From NCBI GenBank assembly GCA_947628515.1, contig CANRAG010000004.1, positions 1-56,889 on the forward strand: a DNA stretch of 56,889 nucleotides, given 5' to 3'. Position 1 is the stretch's first letter; each line of letters starts with the position of its first letter. Shown here piece by piece: positions 37,148 through 46,673 of this stretch. The notes beneath the pieces were generated by a model, which made no database searches, was not told the origin of the DNA, and saw nothing but the letters and a program-made list of their open reading frames with translations. The translations under genes and the position numbers were made by a program. This DNA is from an uncultured Clostridia bacterium (GTDB taxonomy: Bacteria; Bacillota; Clostridia; UBA1381).

Positions 37148-37200
37148 AAAACCGGCTGTAAAAAAGTGCCTTTTAATAGGACTTTTTTACAGTCGGTTTT
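37148..37200. terminator. Terminator after the giant glycosidase gene; surrounding 36994-37248 otherwise empty
   Basis: AAACCG.CTGTAAAAAAGT pairs with ACTTTTTTACAG.CGGTTT, with short T runs on both sides. It lies about 50 bases beyond the stop of the leftward glycosidase gene. In the rest of 36994-37248 I see no gene, RNA or repeat. Confidence 0.75.
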
Positions 37201-37248
37201 TGAATTTAAGATATAATTTTATTTATATTCGGCATAAATACATAACGG

Positions 37249-40200
37249 CTACTGATTTTTCGTCCCATCGGCTATGCGCGCAAAAAGTTCAAGCTCGTTT
37301 ATGCTCGTTTCCTCCCACGTCGCCGCCGCGACTATGAAATACCGGTATTGTCCCGTAAGCGCCGTGGTCGCGTTAGAGCCCGTCGCCGTGCCCAGGATGT
37401 TCGCGCTGTATAGCTTGGAAAACGGAACGTATAAATCATTGCCGCTTTTTGCCAAATCGGAGCTTGAACCCATTTCCGCCGGGGTCTTTAAAATATCGTC
37501 GCTGTCCGTTCCGAGGTAAACGACGCGCGTGCTGCCGTTACCCGTCATGGTTATTTCGTTTAAATCAAACTTCTTTCCGTCGCCCGCGTAAAATACCTCG
37601 TATGCCACATACGGCGACGCGCTTCTTGCTGTTGTCCATGCGGTTGACGGGTTTTTGTCGTATGAGTTCTTCGGTGTTCCTATGCTTGAGGACGCGTAGG
37701 AGGTCTTGTAATAGTCCGCCAGATTTAACGGTGCGGGCTTTAAGCCGTCAATCGCGTCAAGAATATTCTTGCGTGATTTGTTCGCGTCGCTTTGCGTTTC
37801 GCGGCTCACTCCTTCGAGCGCGGATTTCAGCGTGGCGACTGTGTCGGACGAATATTCTTCCGAACGTCCGATAAGCTCGTTAGCCTCGGCAATCGTCTTG
37901 TCGAGCGCCGTTGTGTCAACGGCCGCATTATCGGATGTTATTGTAATACCGTCCTCGGACATGTTCAGACTCTTAACGGTAATCCCGCTTATTTCAGGAG
38001 CGGTTGAATTTACAATCGGGCTGAAATGATAGGAGTTGTCGTTATAAATCCTTACCGTATTGTCGCCCGCCTTAAGCTTTAGCGGAACATTAACATCCCT
38101 GAACGCGTCCCAGCTGAATGTATTTCTGAAATACACCGTCTCCGGCTCGCTGTCGTTTATCTTAATCTGCGCGTATCTCTCGACAAGGTCGATATTGTAC
38201 GGATGTACGTATGTATCGCCGTTGTCCTTTAGCATTACCGGAGCGGGCTCGTCGTTTGAATACCGAATTTCAAAATTATACATACCGTCCGATTTTACAT
38301 TAACGTTAAATTCGATATAATTATCCTCCGCCGTATCGTCCGCGTCCGCGCCCACGCCGAGATTTCTTATAACATATCCGGCATAGTCATTCTCCCCGTA
38401 ATACGCGTTAGGGCCGTGTATCGCCGTATCCTTCGCCGCGATTGCCGCCTCGGAACTATCCGGAACATATGTAAATTCAACCGTTGCCGCGTTTCCTTCT
38501 ATGACAAGCGTATTCGCGCCCTTTGAGAGATAGAACGTGCCGGACACGGGAACGTCGTATGTCGATATTGTAGAATACGATTCCGCGTCTGGCGCGTAAT
38601 CTATCAGACGGCGCGAGATTGTGAAATCTCCGCCCGAAACCGCGTAATATCCGCTCTTTGGAGCGACGGCGGTAACGACATACTTATCGCCGTCCTTAAA
38701 CGCCGCCATCTCGGTTAAATCTATTTCAAAATTGCCGTAATTGTCGTCATGCTTTTTAACGTCAAGCTTATCGACAGCAGCGACAAGCTGTAAATTGCCC
38801 TTGCTGCCTTCGTCGCCGTTTATCTGCGTGAACGTGATTGTATGCTCACCCGCCGTCAGAGTTTTGATCATATCATAATGCCTGCGGTAGCTCCACGTTA
38901 CAGTCGATTCGAGATAAATCGTTTCAGCCTTGCCGCCATCAATCTGCATACCGAACGGCAGCATTTTGCCCTGTGCGCGGTTCTGTCCGTTCGCGTCGGG
39001 TTCGAGCGTTCTGGGATTTACATACGGGGCCTGCAATGAATAGAACAGGCTTAAATCGTAATCTCCGTTCTCCGGAACGTCAATTGTAAATTCCACTCCG
39101 TCGCCGTTATTGTTGATACTGCCCACTTCCTTGCGCCCCGACGCTGCCCATGTGCTCCAACCGGTTTTGGCATACGCCTTCGCGCCGCCTATAAGCCGCG
39201 CGTCCTCCGCCTCATAGGAGTCTATAGAAAGTCTTACATTTTCCATATCCGTTGTCTGCGACGGATTGGGAGCGGGCGATATTACCGCAAAATACGCTTT
39301 CATTTCGTCCGTATCGGTAACCTGAATTTTAAGCGTATTGTCCGTAACGTTAACCGCGCCGTCAAATATCACTTCGGGCTTGCAGTTCTCGCCCTGCTGC
39401 CCGGAAAAGCCCACCGCGTACACCTTTACGTTAACCGCGCCGTTTTCGTTCGCAAGCGAGGTTTTATCCATATTGTCAAGATAAACCGTCTCCTTGCCGT
39501 GTTTGTCCTCACTGCCGCCGAAAAGCGCGTAGGCCGTGTTTATGCTCCCGTCATACGAGGTCACGCCGTAAAAGCGCGTAGCTGCAAACGCCGGAGCCGT
39601 AAGCCGGCACTGCTCTCCCGTCATCTGCGCGTACCAGTGATAGACCCACCACGTTGACGACGGGCTGTTCTGGTCGGCGGCGACCTCGTTTAAAGAGTTC
39701 GCCATGCCCCAGTACGCCATACATCCGCTCATATCCTTGTCCTCAAACATTGCGAGCCACTTCACAAGTCCGCCGGACGTCGCAATATCGTAATGGCGCG
39801 CGTACTCGTTTACGAGAAGCCCCGGCTGATAGCTTCTGCCGGTTTTTTCCGCATACGCGGCGGTGTAGTATTTTGCCGCTGAGTTTTTCACAGAGTTGTA
39901 GTTGTTGAAAAATGACGTGAGCGAGCTGTCGCCCAGCTCGTGCCATGTTATAAGCTCCGGCAGACAGTTGTTGCTATAGCAGTATGATAGAAAGCTGTCG
40001 TATGTGCCCGCGTTAAAACCGGCAAAGTTCGGTCCCGCGCAGCGCGCGTTCGGGTCAATTTTATGTACCGCCTCGTAAACCTGTTTCCACGCCGCTTCAA
40101 GCCCCGCAAGATTTCCTCCGTACCAGATGTTATCGGGCTCGTTAAACAAAACGTAGCTGTACTTTTTCGCTTCCGTTTCGTTGAGCTTGTAGTAATTTCC

Positions 40201-43200
40201 GTCACTGCCCAAAAACGCGCCCTTATCCCCCGTGTCTGCCTTGTCGCAAATCATTGCGTAGAGAATTTCTTCGCATGTTTTTGTGTAGCCGTCAACGTCG
40301 AGAGAGCCGTTTTTCATAGGCGCGTTGTAGGGCCATTCAAGATATATGTCCTGCAAATACACCTGCATATCGCGCACGCCCGCGGCTTCGAGCGCGGACT
40401 TGGTTCTCACCGCGTCGCCTGTCGGATGCTGCAAGCCGCCGTACGCCTTTTGCACCATGGTGTCGGGCTTTAAGCCGTAGAGCAAATCTATTGACGGAAC
40501 ATTTATTTCCGCCGCGCCGTACAAAAATCCGGTCGAGCCGTGGTACAGCGTCTCTTTCGCGCCCATATCAAAATGCAGCTCCGCTCCGTTTTCGTTTACG
40601 ATTACGAGCTTGCCGCTGTCGTTTTTGACACTAAATCCCGCAGCGCCGCTTACGGTAATTCCCGAAATATCCGCACCCGCTCCGATTGTTCCAAGCTCAA
40701 CATTGGCAGGCGAATCCATGGTGATTTCAAAATTTCCCGACCAGCCTTCGCCTATGTTAAGCTTACATGTGTTTGACTGAAGTCTGAGCTTGTTTAGCTC
40801 CGTTCCCGCGTTTATCGTAACCGTCGCCGCGTCGGCAACGGTTATGTCAAAATCGGAATTATTTATAAATTTGACGTTATTAAGCGTGAGATTTCCCTGC
40901 TTTCCCGAACCGGACGAGCCGGAGCTGACAGCCGAGCGCCTGCCCGACGAGGTTACGCTGTAATTTTTAACAGTCGCGTCGGTAATCGTCATACTTCCCG
41001 CGCCTTCCCATATCCCCACGTCGGTCTTTGCGTTTCCGTTAATCGTGAGATTTTTAAAAACCGAATTTACATTTTCGTTTTGATAAATCGTGGAATCATT
41101 GCCGGTCTGCGTGCTTGTAAGCGTGTGGCTGCCGCCGTCAATTGTAACGTCTTTTACAATACCGCTGTTGGTGACGTTAAAATCGCCTTCGAGCGTATAG
41201 CTGCCGCCCGTCGTAAACGCCGACTTCAACCCGTCAAGCGTCGTTATGCCGTCCGCCGCGTCTGCGGGCATAACAAAGGTCGCCGCAATCGACAGCGGAT
41301 TTTGCGTGTCCGTTTCCCACGCAAACGCTTTTAAGATATATTTTGCGCCGGGAATAATCTCAAATTCGCCGGACAGCTTGTTTTTCTCAACATATACAAG
41401 TCTGCCCGCCTCGTCATAGAGCGCGGTGTAAATATCCCCGATACACGCCGTCGAGACGCCCCAGCTTAAAATATTGCCGTCCGCTTCCGCTTTTGTGATT
41501 TCGAGTTGACGCGGAATTACGCGCACAGGCTCGGTAATACCTCTAAGCGTCGGAATAACGGGTTTGATATTACCTTCCCCGTCAAATTCCAGCTTGTCAA
41601 CGCACACCTCGCGGTGGTTTCCGGCAGCGCTGCTCTGGGTTTCCTGATTGCCGTAAAGAGCGGTATTGAAACGATGATAGCAAATATACCAGTCGTCCGT
41701 ACCGGGTATGTTTATAACCGAATGATGCCCCGTTCCCTTGATTATATCCGACTGCGCGTTGTTCCGGTGAAGAATTTGGGTATTGCCTTTTATCGTGCCC
41801 AGCGGCGAGTCCATAATACCGTAACGCACGTTATAGTTCGGACTTCCCGTATCGTCGTCGGACCACATCATATAATAAACGCCGTTTCTTTTAATCATAA
41901 ACGAGCCTTCGCGGAAGTTTGACGGATTGAGCTTTTTAATCTCACCGTCGATTGAAAGCATATCGTCTGAGAGCTTCGCTCCGTACATTGAGCCGTTACC
42001 CCAATAGAGATACGACTGTCCGTCGTCGTCGGTAAATACGGCGGAATCTATCATTTGTCCCGACAGCGAGCCGCCCTTTACTATAACGCCCTTGTCCGTA
42101 AACGGGCCGGTAGGCGAGTCGGCGACGGCTACGGCGAGGTTTTTCGCGCCGTTATCCGACGGCGCGGCGCTGTAATAGAAGTAATATTTGCCGTTTTTCT
42201 CCGCTATGGTCGGAGCCCAGCCGTTTTTGCCGTTTGACCAGCTTACGTCCTTCAGGTCGAGAATAATACCCTCGTCCTTCCAATGCACAAGGTCGTCAGA
42301 GGAAAAGCATTTGAAATACGGAGCGTCCCAACCGCTGCCGCCGTCGGTAGTCGGATATATGTAGTATTTCCCGTCGAATACGGCTATGTTCGGATCCGCG
42401 TAAAAGCCGTCAATAACCGCGTTGCCGCGCTCCTCGGCGGTTATTTTCCAATCCGCCGTAAGCTCGGGGTTTTCCTTATCCGTTACCGTCAGCACTCCGT
42501 CCGCGTAGGTTCCGCTTGTAAGCTTCGCCGTCGCCTCCGCCTCGAATGTGAATTCGGGAACAAGCGCCGCCGCGTCCGTTCCGACCTCAAGCGGCAGCAG
42601 AACGGTTCTGTTTGCCGCGTCGATTTCAACACCGTGCGATTTTATTCCCTCTCCCGACGCGCCCGTTATATGCGGAGCTGTTTTTGTGTATGAGCTTTTC
42701 TGCTCCTCGCTCAATTTTTCCACTTCTCCCGCCGTCAGCGCCCTGTCATAAATTCTGAAATCCGATACCGTCCCTTTGAAATACGGGTCGCTATATACCG
42801 ATTTCGCTATATAATTAGCGGCGGTTGCGCCGAGATCCGACGGTTTTATCGATATATTGTTCTCCGCCACAAGCGCTCCGTCCCGGTAAAGCGCGGAGTT
42901 TGCCCCGTCGAACACGGCTATAATACTTGTCCATTCATTTGCCTTTACAAAATTATCCGATGCAAGCTCGCTTTCATCGGTATATGTGCCGCGCGTGATT
43001 GCCGCGCGCAACTTGGAATTGGGGTTGTATGTGTTCAGGAACATATACCCCGTCGTACTCGTGTTGCCGATACACCATGTAAATTGGTTCTGCTTCTCTA
43101 TTTCCGTTTTAAGATAGATTGCGACCGTGGCGGCGTCGGCGTCCTTTAAGACTCCGTCCGGCATTTTTATATAATCGTCCTTGCCGTCAAATATCGCGGA

Positions 43201-43419
43201 GCTGCCGTCTATGGACGCGCCGTAAACAACGCCGTCCATGCCGTTGCCCGACACATCCTTTGCGCCGTCCTCGAAATCATACCATAAAACCGGATCATTA
43301 TCACCTGTTGAGCCATACGGCATAATCATTGTTTCCGACGCGTATGCGCGCCCGGGTATTACAAATGCCGAAGCAATCATCAGCGCGAGATACGCGCTTA
43401 CAAAACGTTTAGCTCTCAA
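37249..43419 (-). CDS. Secreted multidomain glycosidase: LamG, GH43, beta-helix, clan GH-A barrel, CBMs, FIVAR, F5/8C
   Basis: A 2056-residue exported enzyme. Signal peptide to about residue 28; LamG-like domain 40-240; Ig-like segment 245-330; GH43 five-blade propeller about 335-640 with base D342 (FYADPNIAVF), D458 (MIDSAVF) and acid E504 (REGSFMI); a beta-helix/Ig region about 720-950; a TIM-barrel resembling clan GH-A about 955-1390 with acid/base E1094 (LFNEPDNIW) and nucleophile E1205 (LLVNEYARHY); CBM6/35-like domains about 1400-1555 and 1680-1830; a FIVAR-like helical segment about 1845-1910 and an F5/8C-type domain at the end. No sortase or SLH anchor seen. It starts at TTG, 7 bases after AGGAGGGG. 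Likely cuts arabinan, xylan or galactan side chains; substrate unknown. Probably controlled by the divergent AraC protein. Confidence 0.82.
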   Translation of the reverse strand: MRAKRFVSAYLALMIASAFVIPGRAYASETMIMPYGSTGDNDPVLWYDFEDGAKDVSGNGMDGVVYGASIDGSSAIFDGKDDYIKMPDGVLKDADAATVAIYLKTEIEKQNQFTWCIGNTSTTGYMFLNTYNPNSKLRAAITRGTYTDESELASDNFVKANEWTSIIAVFDGANSALYRDGALVAENNISIKPSDLGATAANYIAKSVYSDPYFKGTVSDFRIYDRALTAGEVEKLSEEQKSSYTKTAPHITGASGEGIKSHGVEIDAANRTVLLPLEVGTDAAALVPEFTFEAEATAKLTSGTYADGVLTVTDKENPELTADWKITAEERGNAVIDGFYADPNIAVFDGKYYIYPTTDGGSGWDAPYFKCFSSDDLVHWKDEGIILDLKDVSWSNGKNGWAPTIAEKNGKYYFYYSAAPSDNGAKNLAVAVADSPTGPFTDKGVIVKGGSLSGQMIDSAVFTDDDGQSYLYWGNGSMYGAKLSDDMLSIDGEIKKLNPSNFREGSFMIKRNGVYYMMWSDDDTGSPNYNVRYGIMDSPLGTIKGNTQILHRNNAQSDIIKGTGHHSVINIPGTDDWYICYHRFNTALYGNQETQSSAAGNHREVCVDKLEFDGEGNIKPVIPTLRGITEPVRVIPRQLEITKAEADGNILSWGVSTACIGDIYTALYDEAGRLVYVEKNKLSGEFEIIPGAKYILKAFAWETDTQNPLSIAATFVMPADAADGITTLDGLKSAFTTGGSYTLEGDFNVTNSGIVKDVTIDGGSHTLTSTQTGNDSTIYQNENVNSVFKNLTINGNAKTDVGIWEGAGSMTITDATVKNYSVTSSGRRSAVSSGSSGSGKQGNLTLNNVKFINNSDFDITVADAATVTINAGTELNKLRLQSNTCKLNIGEGWSGNFEITMDSPANVELGTIGAGADISGITVSGAAGFSVKNDSGKLVIVNENGAELHFDMGAKETLYHGSTGFLYGAAEINVPSIDLLYGLKPDTMVQKAYGGLQHPTGDAVRTKSALEAAGVRDMQVYLQDIYLEWPYNAPMKNGSLDVDGYTKTCEEILYAMICDKADTGDKGAFLGSDGNYYKLNETEAKKYSYVLFNEPDNIWYGGNLAGLEAAWKQVYEAVHKIDPNARCAGPNFAGFNAGTYDSFLSYCYSNNCLPELITWHELGDSSLTSFFNNYNSVKNSAAKYYTAAYAEKTGRSYQPGLLVNEYARHYDIATSGGLVKWLAMFEDKDMSGCMAYWGMANSLNEVAADQNSPSSTWWVYHWYAQMTGEQCRLTAPAFAATRFYGVTSYDGSINTAYALFGGSEDKHGKETVYLDNMDKTSLANENGAVNVKVYAVGFSGQQGENCKPEVIFDGAVNVTDNTLKIQVTDTDEMKAYFAVISPAPNPSQTTDMENVRLSIDSYEAEDARLIGGAKAYAKTGWSTWAASGRKEVGSINNNGDGVEFTIDVPENGDYDLSLFYSLQAPYVNPRTLEPDANGQNRAQGKMLPFGMQIDGGKAETIYLESTVTWSYRRHYDMIKTLTAGEHTITFTQINGDEGSKGNLQLVAAVDKLDVKKHDDNYGNFEIDLTEMAAFKDGDKYVVTAVAPKSGYYAVSGGDFTISRRLIDYAPDAESYSTISTYDVPVSGTFYLSKGANTLVIEGNAATVEFTYVPDSSEAAIAAKDTAIHGPNAYYGENDYAGYVIRNLGVGADADDTAEDNYIEFNVNVKSDGMYNFEIRYSNDEPAPVMLKDNGDTYVHPYNIDLVERYAQIKINDSEPETVYFRNTFSWDAFRDVNVPLKLKAGDNTVRIYNDNSYHFSPIVNSTAPEISGITVKSLNMSEDGITITSDNAAVDTTALDKTIAEANELIGRSEEYSSDTVATLKSALEGVSRETQSDANKSRKNILDAIDGLKPAPLNLADYYKTSYASSSIGTPKNSYDKNPSTAWTTARSASPYVAYEVFYAGDGKKFDLNEITMTGNGSTRVVYLGTDSDDILKTPAEMGSSSDLAKSGNDLYVPFSKLYSANILGTATGSNATTALTGQYRYFIVAAATWEETSINELELFARIADGTKNQ

Positions 43420-43489
43420 CCTTCATCCCCTCCTGTAATCTTTTTATATTATTGTATCACAATTCCGCAGGATAATCTATGCTTTTGTG

Positions 43490-43519
43490 TTGACAATATG
43501 TGTTTAAATGTGATATTAT
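43490..43519 (+). promoter_or_regulatory. Sigma-A-type promoter for the AraC-family regulator
   Basis: TTGACA (43490-43495), 18 bp, TATTAT (43514-43519). AGAAGGGG precedes the ATG at 43551. The opposite strand, toward the glycosidase gene, has only a weak TACAAT box near 43455, as expected for an activator-dependent promoter. Confidence 0.65.
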
Positions 43520-43550
43520 GTAACAAATGTTATAAGAAGGGGTGCTTGTG

Positions 43551-44378
43551 ATGGATGTCTTTTTCAGAAACTATTATCTTGCCACAAACTATGTTCCCAC
43601 GGATATATATCCCATACTGTACGGAGAACAGCAATGTGAACCGGGGTACGGCTTCGGGCCTTGCGTGAGGAGCAACTATATTATTCATTATGTGTATTCG
43701 GGACGCGGAATGCTTCGCATAGGGGAAGATGAATACAAGGTAGGCAAGGGCGAGATGTTCCTTATACGGCCGAACAGTCTTGCATACTATAGAGCAGATT
43801 CTGAAAACCCGTGGCTTTACAGATGGGTAGAGTTTAACGGAAGCATGTCCGAACGAATTCTCGCTCCGTTTAAGTCGCCCGTACTTCGGGACTTTGAGGG
43901 CGAGCCGATAGGCAATAGACTAAAAGAGTTTGTCGGTGCGGGAAAAACCACGTTTGAGGCCGCTATGGAACGGCTTTGGGGAATAATAGCCGCTCTGAAC
44001 GAGACGGTATCGGACAATAATCCCGTCAGCTCTCATGAATATGTGCTCATGGCGGAGCAGTACATAAAGAATAACATCAATAAAAAAATTACAGTAAATG
44101 ATATTGCCTCATATATAGGCATAAACCGAAGCTATCTTAGCAGACTGTTTAAGGAGCGTAAAGGCGTAAGCCCGCAGCGGTATCTGACTACGTCAAAAAT
44201 AAATACGGCGGCCCAATACTTAAAAAACACGGACATATCCGTAATGGACGCGGCTCAAAGCGTGGGATACACCGATTATCATGTTTTCAATAAGGTATTC
44301 CACCGTTATTTTAACGCGTCGCCGTCCGAATGGCGAAAAAAATATATCTGGCAGCAATCGATTATAGAAAACAAATAA
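43551..44378 (+). CDS. AraC-family transcriptional regulator
   Basis: Likely activator of the divergent glycosidase gene. An N-terminal cupin-like sensing domain (about 1-150: IIHYVYSGRGMLRIGEDEYKVGKGEMFLIRPN) is followed by two helix-turn-helix units (about 185-275): TVNDIASYIGINRSYLSRLFKERKGVSPQRYL and ISVMDAAQSVGYTDYHVFNKVFHRYFNASPSEWRKK. The 275-residue length is normal. Start placed at ATG 43551, with a ribosome site 8 bases upstream; GTG codons at 43542 and 43548 are alternatives. The 131-bp divergent spacer should hold its operator. Confidence 0.88.
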   Translation: MDVFFRNYYLATNYVPTDIYPILYGEQQCEPGYGFGPCVRSNYIIHYVYSGRGMLRIGEDEYKVGKGEMFLIRPNSLAYYRADSENPWLYRWVEFNGSMSERILAPFKSPVLRDFEGEPIGNRLKEFVGAGKTTFEAAMERLWGIIAALNETVSDNNPVSSHEYVLMAEQYIKNNINKKITVNDIASYIGINRSYLSRLFKERKGVSPQRYLTTSKINTAAQYLKNTDISVMDAAQSVGYTDYHVFNKVFHRYFNASPSEWRKKYIWQQSIIENK

Positions 44379-44400
44379 TTAATCGAAATTTATTTTATTC

Positions 44401-44446
44401 ACAAACGGCAAAATCAGCGGCGGATGCCGCTGATTTTGTCGTTTGT
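44401..44446. terminator. Bidirectional terminator between the AraC gene and the secreted protein
   Basis: ACAAACG.CAAAATCAGCGGC pairs with GCCGCTGATTTTG.CGTTTGT around GGAT, a stem of about 20 bp. The two genes converge on it. Confidence 0.85.
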
Positions 44447-44491
44447 CTGTCCGAATAAGCCCGTCGCATTCCGCTCGGACATCCGTAAATA

Positions 44492-45475
44492 TCAAATTTC
44501 AATCACTATAACCTCTGTGGCCGAGCCGCCGCGCGCGCGCACAAGCACGTACGCTATCGGGTCCACCTCGTCCCACAGAATTACATTGTCCTCACTGTCA
44601 AAGTTTTCGCTCCGCACACGTGATACCGGTATCTGGCTGTAGCCCGTTCCCGTAAACTCAACCTTATCGCCTCGCGCTCGCGGGCTTACGGTATATATAA
44701 ATGTTCCCTCGCTTAAATCTATCTCAGAGGTCTTGCCCGAACGGTCCGCCACAAGCATATATCCCTTGGCGGTCTTAATCGGCACTCCGAAATAAAATGT
44801 GCTGTAATTGTCTCCTCCCACAATCTGCTGTGAGCTAAGCGCCGTTTCATCAACATTCGGCCGGTAAATGAACTCGATACTCTTTACCCTGCCCTGCAAA
44901 TCGCATGTAAAATGTATAACGTCGCCCTCTCTGAGCGCCTCGGCGTTCTGACCGACAAGCTCGGCATGCGCCTGCGGTGCGGACACTATCGTCGCGCCCT
45001 CGTAAATGTCGGTGGACATCTCAACCCCCTGATAGAGCATAACCGTTTTATACCATGTCTCACCGTTTATAAGTTGCTCGTTAACACTTTCCACAACCGC
45101 CGGCGCGTTAACCGCGTCAAGCGCTTTTTCGTACACCTCCGGATACGGAGTTTTGGTCGGCGCGGGAGCGGTCGTCGGTTCCTCCGTTGCCGTATTCGGT
45201 TCCGGAGTGGGCGTTTCTGTCGGTTCGGGTGTTTCGTCTCCGAACAGAACACTCGTTTTCGCGTCCTCGTCGCCGCCGAACACCTTATACTCGCAGCCCT
45301 CAAGCTCTTTGGGGAGCCTGAAAACATAGCCGTCCTCCGACTTCGGCGTCTGCGTGCCGTAAATCAGTCGGCTGTCCGCATCATAGACCGCTATTACGGC
45401 TATATTCGCGGCATGAGCCGTGACACACATCACTGTGATTATAAATACCGATATAAAACTTATTAATTTACGCAT
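44492..45475 (-). CDS. Secreted protein of unknown function with a Pro/Thr/Glu linker
   Basis: I do not recognise the family. A signal peptide (MRKLISFISVFIITVMCVTAHA) is followed by a short beta-rich domain (about 23-75), a linker of about 40 residues made of P, T and E (TPEPTETPTPEPNTATEE), and a C-terminal domain of about 210 residues, again predicted mostly beta, with short repeats such as EGDVIHFTCDLQGRVKSIEF. No cysteine pairs, sortase motif or catalytic pattern stand out. It is the last gene of the der-plsY-gpsA-DUF815 operon, 15 bases after the ATPase. Secretion is well supported; role is unknown. Confidence 0.7.
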   Translation of the reverse strand: MRKLISFISVFIITVMCVTAHAANIAVIAVYDADSRLIYGTQTPKSEDGYVFRLPKELEGCEYKVFGGDEDAKTSVLFGDETPEPTETPTPEPNTATEEPTTAPAPTKTPYPEVYEKALDAVNAPAVVESVNEQLINGETWYKTVMLYQGVEMSTDIYEGATIVSAPQAHAELVGQNAEALREGDVIHFTCDLQGRVKSIEFIYRPNVDETALSSQQIVGGDNYSTFYFGVPIKTAKGYMLVADRSGKTSEIDLSEGTFIYTVSPRARGDKVEFTGTGYSQIPVSRVRSENFDSEDNVILWDEVDPIAYVLVRARGGSATEVIVIEI

Positions 45476-45490
45476 ATTAAACCTCCTGTT

Positions 45491-46645
45491 TTAATTCCTG
45501 TGCATGAAATCCGAAACAAACTGCTTGGCGCAGCGGCCGCTCTTGCCGCCGTATTTCATCTGCCAGCGGTTTGCCTCATTTTTTATTTCCTCCGTCATCT
45601 CAACTCCGCGCCGCTCCAAAAGCACGCGCACAATCTCGTAATACTCCTTCGGGTCCGGAGCGGGGAAATACAGACCTATCCCAAACCGCTCCGCAAGCGA
45701 CAGCATTTCCTGCTTCGTGTCATTCACATTGACCTCATCACCCTGACGGTCCGCCCATGTCTCGCGTATAAGGTGGCGGCGGTTTGACGTAGCGTATAAA
45801 AGCACATTGCCCGAAGCCGCCTGTAGCTGCCCCTCCATAGCAATCTTTAAGGCGCGGTATTCCGTGTCATGCCGCTCAAATGTGAGATCGTCAAGAAACA
45901 GTATATACTTATGCGGCGAGCTTTCAAGCCGCTTCATAAGCTCCGGTATTTGCGTTATAGCGCTTTTAGGCAGTTCGATAACCCTAAGTCCTTCCGACGC
46001 AAACTCATTCAGCAGCGCCTTTACCGACGATGACTTTCCCGTGCCTCTGTCGCCGAAAAGCAATACGTTATTTGAAAACTTACCGTCAAGAAACGCTTTT
46101 GTGTTATCAATCAGCACCCGTTTCTGTCTGTCCATACCGACAATATCGTCAAAGGTTATGGCGTCGGGATTTGGAATACCCGTAATATCGGTTCCGTCGA
46201 AGCGGAACGCGATATACTTCGCAAGCAGACCGCAGCCCAGAGTTTTATAATGCAGAATAAGTCTCGCGAGCAAATCCTCGGAATTTTCGGCCGAAGTTAT
46301 GGAACAAATCGATTTTATGTAGCCCTCGTAAAATCCGGTATCATTCCCCGACGCGGTATATTTCACCGCCGCCTTCGAAAGCAGCTTTTTATATATCATA
46401 TCCACGTCCAGCTTAGCGAAACGTCTAAGGTCGCTCCCTATGCGCCGTCCCGATTTCGCAAGCTCCGACAACACGTTTTCATCATTTGCCAGCATTGAGC
46501 ACACGTATTCGCGTATACTGTCCTCGGTCACGCCCTCCGTTTCGGCAAATTCCACTATGCCGCGCAAAAGAGGAACATTATCCCTTTCCAAAATGGCGCG
46601 AACCGTAGCGTCACGCTCAATATCGTTAAAAATGAATAAATCCAT
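45491..46645 (-). CDS. DUF815-family AAA ATPase
   Basis: An ATPase of uncharacterised cellular role. N-terminal 150 residues are helical; the ATPase region begins FDDIVGMDRQKRVLIDNTKAF, with Walker A LLFGDRGTGKSSSVKALL and Walker B YILFLDDLTFE, then LLYATSNRRHLI as sensor region and a C-terminal lid ending RCAKQFVSDF. 384 residues, fitting the family. Neighbours gpsA and the secreted protein offer no functional hint. Confidence 0.85.
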   Translation of the reverse strand: MDLFIFNDIERDATVRAILERDNVPLLRGIVEFAETEGVTEDSIREYVCSMLANDENVLSELAKSGRRIGSDLRRFAKLDVDMIYKKLLSKAAVKYTASGNDTGFYEGYIKSICSITSAENSEDLLARLILHYKTLGCGLLAKYIAFRFDGTDITGIPNPDAITFDDIVGMDRQKRVLIDNTKAFLDGKFSNNVLLFGDRGTGKSSSVKALLNEFASEGLRVIELPKSAITQIPELMKRLESSPHKYILFLDDLTFERHDTEYRALKIAMEGQLQAASGNVLLYATSNRRHLIRETWADRQGDEVNVNDTKQEMLSLAERFGIGLYFPAPDPKEYYEIVRVLLERRGVEMTEEIKNEANRWQMKYGGKSGRCAKQFVSDFMHRN

Positions 46646-46673
46646 TGTATTTCACTTCCTTACCTACACGCAG

